A stretch of 64,000 bases of DNA from Nitrososphaera sp036844865. GTDB taxonomy: Archaea > Thermoproteota > Nitrososphaeria > Nitrososphaerales > Nitrososphaeraceae. The stretch covers positions 1 through 64,000 of the forward strand of contig DAIUEZ010000001.1 in the NCBI GenBank assembly GCA_036844865.1. Reading direction: 5' to 3'. Positions 1-7,812 of this stretch are shown here, piece by piece (positions within the stretch are counted from its first letter, which is position 1; every line of letters begins with the position of its first letter). The translations under genes were made by a program, and so were the position numbers. The notes under the pieces are model-generated. The model saw only the letters and a list, made by a program, of their open reading frames with translations. It did no database searches and was not told the DNA's origin.

Positions 1-292
1 GAACCAACATTGTTGCTGTTACGACCTTGAATATTCTGTCAAAAAGTAAGGATCTGGTTCTTAGATCCGCGCTTGTTTGACTAACATATTTCAAAATAAT
101 GAATGATCCTACTGCTCCAACGATTATAGTTGATCCAAAAATTATTGCTCCTAAAAAATTATCATAAGGAAACATCTGTCTACTTCCTAGGTAATCAATT
201 ATAACGGCAACAATAATTGCTATTGCAGCAGCAATGACTGTTTTTCTCGATATAGGCGCTAAATCAGTCAATTTTGCTAAATGAGGGGGCAT
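1..292 (-). CDS. Hypothetical membrane protein, 3' end cut by window edge
   Basis: An open frame of about 97 codons runs from an ATG at 292 leftward off the window. The protein starts MPPHLAKLTDLAP and has two clear hydrophobic stretches: residues about 18-36, rich in Ala/Ile/Val, and about 48-68. A short charged segment (SADLRTRSLLFDR) follows, then possibly a third hydrophobic stretch. Two N-terminal helices before a soluble part would suit a sensor kinase or a simple membrane protein, but no domain is visible. The real length and function are unknown because the C-terminus is missing. Confidence 0.55.
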   Translation of the reverse strand, partial: MPPHLAKLTDLAPISRKTVIAAAIAIIVAVIIDYLGSRQMFPYDNFLGAIIFGSTIIVGAVGSFIILKYVSQTSADLRTRSLLFDRIFKVVTATMLV

Positions 293-1270
293 TTTTTATC
301 ACATCACTCTCAACGTGAGTATTATTAATTTATATGTTGTTCCTTCTTTTTCTCCATGAATTTTTTGTTTTATATTATATGCTCCAAAGATATTATGAAA
401 TATTGAAAGCTCTATGCATAATTTCCAATATGGCGGAATGCAACTTAATGTTACAAATTCCTGGTTATCATAAAAGAAGAGGTGAAGATATTTTCAGAGT
501 ATTTTTAAGGTAAAATCCACTTCTCGATGAGGAACAGGTCAAGTCGCCATCTGTGAACTCCTGTATGACATTGAAAAGAAATGAACTGAATGAAAGAGCT
601 AAGAGCATAAGCAAAGCATATTGTGAGGCAATTCAAAGCAAGTAGGAGAAGCTTGTGGCAACTATGAAGTGTATCTCTATTCCCTTCTCTATACAGATTG
701 TCGTATGTCTCTCTTTTTTCATGTAACTGGCTTATGATATTTTGTGGTGCTAAAGTTGCTAATGCAATAAAGGCTGCTGCATTTTAATAAAGTGGACAAT
801 ATTTTTTGCAGCCTTGTCTAAATTGGATTAATGGATCATCATGTTGTTATGATGGAACAATGGCAAAAACAATGGATCTTAAACCTGATGAGCTCTTACA
901 ATGGCAATAGATTATTGACAGCAAAAAGAATGTCTGAAATTTCTAAAAAAGGAATACGAGAATGTTGGCAACTATTGGATGAAGCTGTACCAATGAGTAC
1001 TGTGGAACGAATAAGATACTGTTCGCTTGGAATAATGGATTGATGTGTGTGGTGGTTTTGTATAAAACACAAAATCTTAGTCTTAGTCTCTAAAAACTAT
1101 TGCCAGACTATTCTCCACTTAAAATCGATATGCAGTTGAATATAAAATACAAACGTAGCTTAGAGTTGCAAGCAACAGTTGGCTAGATCTGTTAGTTTAA
1201 CCTCCTTAGGTCCGAAATACCGCAAATAATAATATTGTAATCTGATATCTTAACGCTCAAATATGTTATA
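293..1270. other. Gene-poor interval with short broken frames
   Basis: Almost 1 kb holds no convincing gene. Only short frames occur: about 27 codons from an ATG near 431, about 26 codons ending in TAG near 645, and the frame at 831-1043 described separately. The composition is AT-rich. The pattern fits decayed coding sequence, small unrecognised genes or a long upstream region. No tRNA, inverted repeat pair or transposase motif was recognised. Confidence 0.5.
831..1043 (+). CDS. Doubtful small ORF, possibly a remnant
   Basis: A 70-codon frame starts at an ATG at 831. Its second half (residues about 28-60, LLTAKRMSEISKKG onwards) looks protein-like. A different frame from ATG 860 encodes MAKTMDLKPDELLQWQ before a stop at 910. 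A frameshift joining the two would make a more natural start, so this may be a small gene with a lesion or a pseudogene. No family is recognised. The call rests only on an open frame and could be wrong. Confidence 0.22.
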   Translation: MDHHVVMMEQWQKQWILNLMSSYNGNRLLTAKRMSEISKKGIRECWQLLDEAVPMSTVERIRYCSLGIMD

Positions 1271-2122
1271 GTGCTTATAAATCGAATGGAATCGTCGCCG
1301 GTAGCAAGCAAACTTGGTCAAGAAGAAATAATTTACCTTGACTGGAACAATGCCTTTGATATTCTAGAAAAAGCATACAGGTCAGGCCTCTTTGTTTTAA
1401 TTATTGGTCCAAAGGGCACCGGCAAGACTACCCTTGTAAGGAGATTCACTTCAGAAATGAAAAAGGAACTTGATTCTGTCAACTTTTCACTTCGCACGAG
1501 AGAGTCGCATCTAGTGGGATCAAGAACTCTCAGCAAGGGCGAAATAAACTTTGTTGAAGGCGTGCTAGTAAAGTCTATGCGCAATGGTACCCTGTTGTAT
1601 CTTGATGAGCTAAATGCGGCAGAGGCAGACGTGCTGCTTAGACTCGACGAAGCGCTAGATGACAGGCGGCAGCTAGTACTAAAAGAAGCAGAGGGCCAGG
1701 TTGTCAAAGCAGCGGATGACTGGTTTGTAATAGCCACGATTAATCCATTATCGCACGTTGGCACAAAAGAGCTACCACCGCAGCTCCTGAGTAGGTTTCC
1801 TGTGAGGATGAGGCTTGACTACCCGCCGGAAGATATCGAGCTTGACATTGTTAGCCGCCACGTGAAAATTGACGATTCAAAGGTCAGGGATGTAAAGCAC
1901 GCAATCCAGCTTGCCAAGAGCCTGCGCGAAGCAGCGGCAGTTGAAGAATTGTACTACAGTCCATCAATACGCGAAACAATAGCCTTTGCCAAGATGCTTA
2001 ACACTGGACTTTCTGGCAGGCAGACCGCCGAAGTTGTATATGCAAACACATACGACCAATGGGGCCAAGTCGAGTATCAGAAAGTGATGGATATGATAAC
2101 GTCGATCTTTGGCGATAGTTAA
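1271..2122 (+). CDS. MoxR/CbbQ/NorQ-type AAA+ ATPase
   Basis: The 283-residue protein has one AAA+ module. Walker A is GPKGTGKTT at residues about 46-54, Walker B is LLYLDELNA near 110-118, sensor 1 lies in FVIATINP near 155, and an arginine-finger-like LLSRFPVRM follows. The order and length match the MoxR/CbbQ/NorQ group, whose members remodel or activate metalloenzymes together with a VWA partner. The next gene is such a VWA protein and overlaps by one base (TAATG), so the two are probably co-translated. The start is GTG 1271; an in-frame ATG at 1286 is an alternative with a TATA-like stretch about 25 bases upstream. The client protein is unknown. Confidence 0.85.
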   Translation: MLINRMESSPVASKLGQEEIIYLDWNNAFDILEKAYRSGLFVLIIGPKGTGKTTLVRRFTSEMKKELDSVNFSLRTRESHLVGSRTLSKGEINFVEGVLVKSMRNGTLLYLDELNAAEADVLLRLDEALDDRRQLVLKEAEGQVVKAADDWFVIATINPLSHVGTKELPPQLLSRFPVRMRLDYPPEDIELDIVSRHVKIDDSKVRDVKHAIQLAKSLREAAAVEELYYSPSIRETIAFAKMLNTGLSGRQTAEVVYANTYDQWGQVEYQKVMDMITSIFGDS

Positions 2123-3708
2123 TGGTCAAGATCGCAAGCCCTGTAATGCGAAACGATGTTTTGCTTGACATTGCGACTTTTCTTGCCAGAAGATGGTCTG
2201 GCAACGACAAGGTAGTGATAATTCTTATGCCCGACAAACCTCCAACTACCAAGCTGGACAAGAATCAGATCATTCTTTCTCTTCTCAACTATTATCCTGG
2301 CACCGACTTTCAGAAATATAGGCAGTGGCGTGTGGCCCTATGGTTTGAATCTATGAGGATGAAATACTCTTCTAAGGTGCTGAGCAGCGAGCATGCCTTT
2401 GGGTTTTTGCTCAACACACTTGAAACAAAGAGAATTGAGATCCTCGGCTTGCGAGAATGGGAAGGAATGGCCAATGAGCTGATATTCAACGAGGGTATTT
2501 CGTGGATGTCTCGCCAGCTTTTGAATTCGATATACGGCCGCTACAAAATAGCGGAGGCATTTTCACAATATTTTCTTACAGGTTATGTAAAAGGTGAGCT
2601 ATTTGGTGGCGAATTTGATAAGGTGAAAAGAGCAGCTGATTATGCAAATGAAATAGTAAAAGAAGCGATAGACAACAACTACGGCACTGCATGGATAGAA
2701 CAGCATATCCCAAAACTGATCAAGATACTTGAGCTTGACCCTTTGGTTTCGATCCCAATATTATCTCCAAGGACAAGGGTCGGTGCGTCACTTAACCAGA
2801 GCGACATGCTCAAGCAGGTGGAAAAGGTAGTGCATATGCGATACAAGAAAGATGATGACTTGCAGAAAAAGACTAAAGACATCTACGAAGGTCGCGATGT
2901 GCTTCAAGAATTCCAGGCTCTTATCACGGAGAGCAAAAAGACGGAGAGCAAGGGATATGAGTCATTGGAGAACTTTGGTCTAAGCGTACCAGAGAAGATG
3001 GACGTTGATGAGACACAGATCTATGACATTGACCTAATACAGAAGGTCAAGGCGGCATTTAGAGACTGGAAAACAGGATGGATCGAGCAGCACGATGAAT
3101 CTGGCGACGAGTTTGATGTGGAAACCTACGTTGAGGCTCTGCCGAAGACCTTCCTCGCTGACTTCAAACTCTCAATTAAGACCAAGGTTGTAATATTGCT
3201 TGATCACTCTAGCAGTATAGCTGATGTAGAGTTAGAATACAAGCAGGCGACAATCGCACTTTGTGAAGCGTTGCACTACCTTGGAATCAAGTTTGCTGTC
3301 TATGCGTTTAGCACAGACAAGCAGCAAGTAAAGTGTTGGGTCATCAAGCCGCCTAACATCAAGTGGTCAGTGGTGAGCGCTAGGCGTCTTGTCCAAATAA
3401 GAGCAAGTGGCGGCACACCCTTGGCAGAAGTCTACGGTCTGCTCATGCCTATACTCAAGTCGTTCAAGCCAGACATCTTTGTCACTCTAACAGACGGCGA
3501 ACCGTCAGACTTTGACGCAGTAAGACAGATGGTGCTCTCGTACAGGAAAATGGCCATCCATATGATGGCGATAGGGGTTGGCCGCAACCTACATGACTCT
3601 GTCGGCATAGGGCACAATTTAAAGTACCTCGACTACGAAAAGGCAATCTCTGTCAGCCGGTTACAAGATATTCCAAAGAAAGTGATCAAGCTGCTGCACA
3701 GCAGCTAG
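2122..3708 (+). CDS. VWA-domain protein, partner of the MoxR-type ATPase
   Basis: This 528-residue protein has a large N-terminal region without recognisable motifs and a C-terminal von Willebrand factor A domain starting near residue 350. The MIDAS metal site is complete: D361-x-S363-x-S365 (DHSSS), T432 in SGGTPL and D458 in TLTDGEP. CbbO, NorD and related MoxR partners have the same layout, with the VWA domain thought to bind the client protein or metal ion. The start overlaps the stop of the ATPase gene. The stop codon overlaps the stop of the convergent transaldolase gene (shared CTAG at 3705-3708). The function is inferred from the pairing only. Confidence 0.82.
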   Translation: MVKIASPVMRNDVLLDIATFLARRWSGNDKVVIILMPDKPPTTKLDKNQIILSLLNYYPGTDFQKYRQWRVALWFESMRMKYSSKVLSSEHAFGFLLNTLETKRIEILGLREWEGMANELIFNEGISWMSRQLLNSIYGRYKIAEAFSQYFLTGYVKGELFGGEFDKVKRAADYANEIVKEAIDNNYGTAWIEQHIPKLIKILELDPLVSIPILSPRTRVGASLNQSDMLKQVEKVVHMRYKKDDDLQKKTKDIYEGRDVLQEFQALITESKKTESKGYESLENFGLSVPEKMDVDETQIYDIDLIQKVKAAFRDWKTGWIEQHDESGDEFDVETYVEALPKTFLADFKLSIKTKVVILLDHSSSIADVELEYKQATIALCEALHYLGIKFAVYAFSTDKQQVKCWVIKPPNIKWSVVSARRLVQIRASGGTPLAEVYGLLMPILKSFKPDIFVTLTDGEPSDFDAVRQMVLSYRKMAIHMMAIGVGRNLHDSVGIGHNLKYLDYEKAISVSRLQDIPKKVIKLLHSS

Positions 3709-4370
3709 ATGACTAGTTTGGGATTTTCCTTCTTAACCTTTTCCCAGTCACTCAGGAAAGCAGAAAGTCCCTTGTCTGTCAGTGGATGGGAAATCATTTT
3801 GCCAAGTATGTCGGGTGGAAGTGTCACAACCTGCGCGCCAATTTTGCCGGCTTCGATGACATGTAGAGGGTGTCGGATGCTTGCAACAAGCACATCTGTG
3901 TTAAACTGGTAATTCTTGAATATCTGCACTATTTCACTGATGATTGCCATGCCCTCATGGCCTGCATCATCAAGTCTACCAATAAATGGACTGACATAGG
4001 CAGCGCCGGCTTTGGCAGCAAGGATCGCTTGGTTTGCTGAAAATATCAGCGTTACGTTTGTCTCGATTCCTTCCTCTTTTAATTTCTTGACAACCTTCAA
4101 CCCATCTGGGATCATGGGAATCTTGACAATGACGTTCTGTCCGTATTTTTTGAGCCCGTGGGCCTCATTGAGCATTTCCTCCATTGTAGTTCCAATGACT
4201 TCAAGGCTCACCGGGCCCTTGACTATCTTGACTATCTCGCGCATGATCTCAGCGGGGTTGCCCTTCTCCTTTGAAAGCAGTGTAGGGTTCGTGGTGATGC
4301 CATCTACCAAGCCCATATCGCTGTACTTTTTTATCGATTCAATATTTGCAGTATCAAGAAAGATCTTCAT
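3705..4370 (-). CDS. tal: Transaldolase (small TalC/MipB-type)
   Basis: The 221-residue protein of the small transaldolase/fructose-6-phosphate aldolase family transfers a dihydroxyacetone unit between sugar phosphates in the non-oxidative pentose phosphate pathway. The Schiff-base lysine is K83 in VIVKIPM. Residues that separate the activities favour true transaldolase: E57 (SLEVIG) where the E. coli aldolase FsaA has Gln, and F129 (SPFIGR) where it has Tyr. The start is the ATG at 4370, which begins the typical MKIFLDTAN and lies one base after the transketolase stop; an upstream in-frame ATG at 4400 would overlap that gene. It is the last gene of the tktA-rpe, tktB, tal operon. Confidence 0.9.
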   Translation of the reverse strand: MKIFLDTANIESIKKYSDMGLVDGITTNPTLLSKEKGNPAEIMREIVKIVKGPVSLEVIGTTMEEMLNEAHGLKKYGQNVIVKIPMIPDGLKVVKKLKEEGIETNVTLIFSANQAILAAKAGAAYVSPFIGRLDDAGHEGMAIISEIVQIFKNYQFNTDVLVASIRHPLHVIEAGKIGAQVVTLPPDILGKMISHPLTDKGLSAFLSDWEKVKKENPKLVI

Positions 4371-4371
4371 G

Positions 4372-5343
4372 TTATTTTCTGCTCCTGCTTCTTGCTTCAA
4401 GCACCGCCTTTGCTATTTCAGTTGCAGTCAGACCATAGTGCTCCAAGAGCATATCGATTTCCTCATCACGTGCAGACTCGCCAAATACGTCGTGGATTCC
4501 TACGCGCTTGATGGGTACAGGGTAGGTTTCGCCAATAACTTCAGACACTACACCTCCAAGGCCTCCAACGACATTGTGCTCCTCGGCTGTGGCTATGGCA
4601 CCCGTCTCCTTGGCGCATCTAACTATTAAGCCATTATCGATAGGTTTTATTGAGAACATATCGACTACCCTGCAGGAAATACCTTTTCTTTTGAGCTCTT
4701 TTGCTGCTTCAAGTGCCCTGCTCACCATAAGGCCGCATCCAATTATTGTGGCGTCAGATCCATCCTCAAGAATGTTGCCTCTTCCAAGCTCAAACGCCGT
4801 TGATTGGTCTGCATAGATTATATCAGACGAGGGCCTTGCAAGGCGCATATAAAAGGGACCAGGGGTAGATGCTACCATCCTGATAAGATATTTGACAGCA
4901 ACTGCGTCAGCTGGTACTAGCACTCTCATATTAGGGATTGCTCTCATCTGTGCAATGTCTTCTATCTGCTGATGAGAAGCTCCATCTGGTCCCACCGTAA
5001 GCCCTGCGTGAGAGACAACTAGCTTGACATTAAGATAGGGGTAGCAGATTGTGTTGCGGATCTGGTCAATACACCTTCCAGGTATGAATGCAGCATAAGT
5101 GCTTGCAAATGCAATCTTGCCAGCTATTGCCAGACCAGCCGCCACTGAGACAATGTTGGCCTCTGCGATTCCGACGTTGAACATTCTCTCAGGATACTTG
5201 TCGCCAAACTTTTTCGTCTTAAGAGACTCAGTTGTGTCACCTCCAATACACACAATGCGAGGGTCATCTCTTCCAAGCTCCACTAGAGTGTCACCGTAGG
5301 CTCCTCTCATGTCTGCGGTTTTTTTCTCGCTAGCTAATAGCAT
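4372..5343 (-). CDS. tktB: Transketolase, C-terminal subunit
   Basis: At 323 residues this matches the C-terminal half of split archaeal transketolases: the pyrimidine-binding domain of thiamine diphosphate (EANIVSVAAGLAIAGK, residues about 60-75, with the conserved glutamate) followed by the transketolase C-terminal domain (near residue 190 onward, DATIIGCGLMVSRAL). It needs the N-terminal subunit encoded just upstream, whose end overlaps this start by 14 bases, so coupled translation is likely. Together they exchange two-carbon units between pentose and hexose phosphates, supplying ribose-5-phosphate and erythrose-4-phosphate in an organism without an evident oxidative branch here. Confidence 0.92.
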   Translation of the reverse strand: MLLASEKKTADMRGAYGDTLVELGRDDPRIVCIGGDTTESLKTKKFGDKYPERMFNVGIAEANIVSVAAGLAIAGKIAFASTYAAFIPGRCIDQIRNTICYPYLNVKLVVSHAGLTVGPDGASHQQIEDIAQMRAIPNMRVLVPADAVAVKYLIRMVASTPGPFYMRLARPSSDIIYADQSTAFELGRGNILEDGSDATIIGCGLMVSRALEAAKELKRKGISCRVVDMFSIKPIDNGLIVRCAKETGAIATAEEHNVVGGLGGVVSEVIGETYPVPIKRVGIHDVFGESARDEEIDMLLEHYGLTATEIAKAVLEARSRSRK

Positions 5344-6970
5344 GTAGCTCTTCCTCTATCCTAAGTTCATTTGCATAGGGAATCAATATATGTTTACGGG
5401 CTTTCATCCAGTCCGCCCTTATGTTAAGCTGTGTCGCGTGGTTAAGAAGCCTTCTCTCAAGTGCTACTTCCGCCTTGTGTCTGAGATGGATCACTGCGCC
5501 ATGAATGTCTCCGCCGCCATACACAGCAGCACCAGCAACAAATATTCTTGCACCAGCATCGTATGTTTGCTGTAGTGTCGTCGCATCTATGCCTCCGTCA
5601 GCTTCGATATATCCCCTAAAGCCATTATGCCTTAGTTGCTTGTTAAGTACTATCATTTTGGTCAATACTTCCGGCATGAATTTTTGGCCTGCAGAGCCGG
5701 GGTTAACGGACATAACAATGACAACATCAAGGTTATGCAGGCAGTGGTAGAGCCACTTCGGCACATCGGTGCCTGGATTAATTGCAATGCCGGGGCTGAT
5801 CCCATTGTCGATCAGTCTTTCCTGAATTTCTCTAAACTCATTTTCGGTGCATGCCTCTGCATGCACTGTAATGATATCACATCTTGCATCGATATAATCC
5901 TGTATGTTCCCAAGTGGGTTTTCTATCATCAAGTGGGTATCAAACGGCAGACTGGTTAGCCGCCTTAGCTTTTTGATAGTATCCGCAAAGAACGTAGTAT
6001 TTGGAACAAATTTGCCATCCATTACATCTAAATGGATCATATCTACTCCTTCGCGCTCGACTTTCCTTATTTTATCCTCATAGTTCTCACGCTCACCTGC
6101 TATTATTGATGGCGCGATTAGGCACTCACTTTCTAGCTCTTCCAATAGCACTTCAGTTTGCCTCTTCGGTGGTGCTTTTCCATGCCACTGGGGGTTGTTT
6201 GCCATATGACGTATACCGTTTCCTTTGACCGTATTGGCGATTATTATCACAGGCTTGTCATGCACCTGTCCTGCCTTGTTGAGAGCGTCCACTATTTGTT
6301 CGACTCTGTGACCGTCTACCTCAAAGACCTCCCAGTTAAATGCAGTCCACTTGTCCTTTATGGGATCAAGTGGCATAATGTCTTCGGTAAACCCGTCCTG
6401 CTGGATGCGGTTACGATCTAAAATGGCGACTAGGTTATCGAGCTTGAATTTACCCGCGGCCATAGAAGCCTCCCATATCTGACCCTCATTTGATTCTCCA
6501 TCACCAATCAATACAAATACTCTATTCTTCTTGCCATCTAGTTTTTTTGCAAGTGCAATGCCGACGCCGACTGAAAGCCCAATCCCTTCTGAACCTCCTG
6601 AGTATTCAATACCTGGTATGCTATGGCGCTTTTGATGCTCTGAGTACCTTACTGGGTGCCCTTGAAGGCGTGAACCAAGCTGGCGAAGTGTTCTGAGCTC
6701 CTCAGGCTGAAAGTAGCCTGCAACTGCAAGTGCCGAATAAAAGCCAGGTGCCGAATGTGCCTTTGAATTAATGAAAAAATCGCGCTCACACCAGTCTGGG
6801 TTTGATGGGTCGTGCCTCATCCTTCTGAAATATAAGGTGCCCATTATTTCAGCAGCAGAGAAGGAGGCGCCGGGATGGCCAGAACCAGCCTCAGTGATAC
6901 CTTGAATTGCCCACATACGCGCATCCCTGACCTTTCTCTTGAGATCAAGATAACGCATGTTAAAGCCCAT
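5330..6970 (-). CDS. Fusion of transketolase N-terminal subunit and ribulose-phosphate 3-epimerase
   Basis: Residues about 1-275 are the thiamine-diphosphate-binding half of transketolase: TEAGSGHPG near 26, GDGESNEGQ near 156, and the metal-binding Asn in ILDRNR. From about residue 284 (LIAPSIIAG) to about 505 the chain is a complete ribulose-phosphate 3-epimerase. All four metal ligands are visible: H313 and D315 in HLDVMDG, H346 in THLMIENP and D458 in EADGGI, plus the phosphate loop VNPGSAGQ. A 40-residue tail of unknown role follows. The ATG at 6970 was chosen because GGGGGAT lies just before it; the longer frame to 7054 would begin with an implausible extension. No stop or frameshift separates the domains. 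It is first in an operon with tktB and tal. Confidence 0.92.
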   Translation of the reverse strand: MGFNMRYLDLKRKVRDARMWAIQGITEAGSGHPGASFSAAEIMGTLYFRRMRHDPSNPDWCERDFFINSKAHSAPGFYSALAVAGYFQPEELRTLRQLGSRLQGHPVRYSEHQKRHSIPGIEYSGGSEGIGLSVGVGIALAKKLDGKKNRVFVLIGDGESNEGQIWEASMAAGKFKLDNLVAILDRNRIQQDGFTEDIMPLDPIKDKWTAFNWEVFEVDGHRVEQIVDALNKAGQVHDKPVIIIANTVKGNGIRHMANNPQWHGKAPPKRQTEVLLEELESECLIAPSIIAGERENYEDKIRKVEREGVDMIHLDVMDGKFVPNTTFFADTIKKLRRLTSLPFDTHLMIENPLGNIQDYIDARCDIITVHAEACTENEFREIQERLIDNGISPGIAINPGTDVPKWLYHCLHNLDVVIVMSVNPGSAGQKFMPEVLTKMIVLNKQLRHNGFRGYIEADGGIDATTLQQTYDAGARIFVAGAAVYGGGDIHGAVIHLRHKAEVALERRLLNHATQLNIRADWMKARKHILIPYANELRIEEELHAIS

Positions 6971-7077
6971 GCTGATCCCCCCATGTAAACGGCAATATAT
7001 GAAAAAGCTCAATGCAGCAAAATAAAAAGATATAGCTCGGCAATATCTATTCACTAAGATTTAAAAGCTCGACAATG

Positions 7078-7090
7078 TAGTTTTATATAC
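7078..7090 (+). promoter_or_regulatory. TATA box of the DCC-type redox gene
   Basis: The stretch TAGTTTTATATAC lies about 10 bases before the GTG start at 7094, with its core (TTTTATATA) at 7081-7089. The spacing is shorter than for most leaderless genes here, so transcription may start inside the assigned coding region or the true start may be further downstream. It also lies in the divergent spacer shared with the pentose phosphate operon, whose own TATA candidate on the minus strand is the T-rich stretch near 7021-7029. Confidence 0.35.
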
Positions 7091-7093
7091 ATC

Positions 7094-7507
7094 GTGTCGT
7101 CATCTTTCAAACGACCACTACTTATTTATGATGACAAGTGCTATTCTTGCGCAAAGTTCGCCAAAGTGGCTAGCATACTTTCTCGCGGCTGGATAAGGAC
7201 AGCCGGTCACTACTATTCGCAGATAGGCAAGGAAACCAAGGAGGTGATCTTTCCTACTGACTATGATGCAACTAAAATGTTCTGGCTTATTAATAGTAGC
7301 GGCGCTTACGGCGCACGATCGGGCCTGCTGCCATTGGCAAAGGAGATTGTCGTAGGCATTTTAAGAGGAAACGGAAAGGTTAGCGATATTATTGCAGCAT
7401 GCGAATATGACAAGACCAACAATATGTCGTGCTACACGCTTACGGATGTATTAAAGAGAATTGCTGGCACACTCCGCAAGGGAATGACATTCAGGTTTAA
7501 CGCATAG
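7094..7507 (+). CDS. DCC (DUF393)-type thiol-disulfide oxidoreductase-like protein
   Basis: A 137-residue protein carries the motif YDDKCYSCAKFA at residues 11-22. This is the CxxC of the DCC/DUF393 family, a thioredoxin-like group named for its N-terminal Asp-Cys-Cys pattern. The later FWLINSSGAYGARSGLLPLAKEI also follows the family, in which an acidic or aromatic substrate pocket precedes a helix. No transmembrane helix or signal peptide is seen, so it is probably cytosolic. The start is GTG at 7094. The gene is divergent from the pentose phosphate operon. The substrate is unknown. Confidence 0.68.
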   Translation: MSSSFKRPLLIYDDKCYSCAKFAKVASILSRGWIRTAGHYYSQIGKETKEVIFPTDYDATKMFWLINSSGAYGARSGLLPLAKEIVVGILRGNGKVSDIIAACEYDKTNNMSCYTLTDVLKRIAGTLRKGMTFRFNA

Positions 7508-7812
7508 TAGTTGCTATTGCCCATTACAAACGCAGAAAATGTGTTTGGGGTAGACTATATCGTCGTCTTTGTGGCTTCGGCATAGAAGCGAGATTTTTAT
7601 CTGTTGTAATGAGTAGGTAACAACAAAGAATCCAGGCAGGTATATTCTGATTCTGACCTCTAACCCTCTACGTCCTTCTACCCGACAAATTTGAGAGCTA
7701 ATTTGGCAGAGCGCCGGTAAGTCAAATGGTAGAAGGCAACTTTGCATCGCTGCCTTATGCATTTATGCGATTATAAACTTAAAATAAAGTCAATACTGAA
7801 CTTTAGTATATT
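7508..7812. other. Intergenic region between DCC protein and aminopeptidase
   Basis: These 305 bases hold no supported gene. A stretch at about 7699-7722 resembles the D-arm of a tRNA (GCTAATTTGGCAGAGC), but no anticodon stem, T-arm or acceptor stem can be paired around it. The end of the region (TATAAACTTAAAATAAAG near 7772-7789) probably holds the promoter of the aminopeptidase gene. Confidence 0.5.

Noticed and set aside
6971..7054. 28-residue hydrophobic N-terminal extension of the transketolase-epimerase fusion
   Set aside because: It looks like a signal peptide but lies in the AT-rich promoter region; the ATG at 6970 follows a GGGGGAT ribosome-binding-like sequence and fits the family start.
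7690..7760. tRNA-like D-arm sequence (GCTAATTTGGCAGAGC)
   Set aside because: No pairing anticodon stem, T-arm or acceptor stem can be built around it on either strand, even allowing an intron; it is treated as chance or a remnant.
7514..7762. 82-codon minus-strand frame
   Set aside because: Covers a normal intergenic region, has no family features and lies over the likely pepA upstream region.
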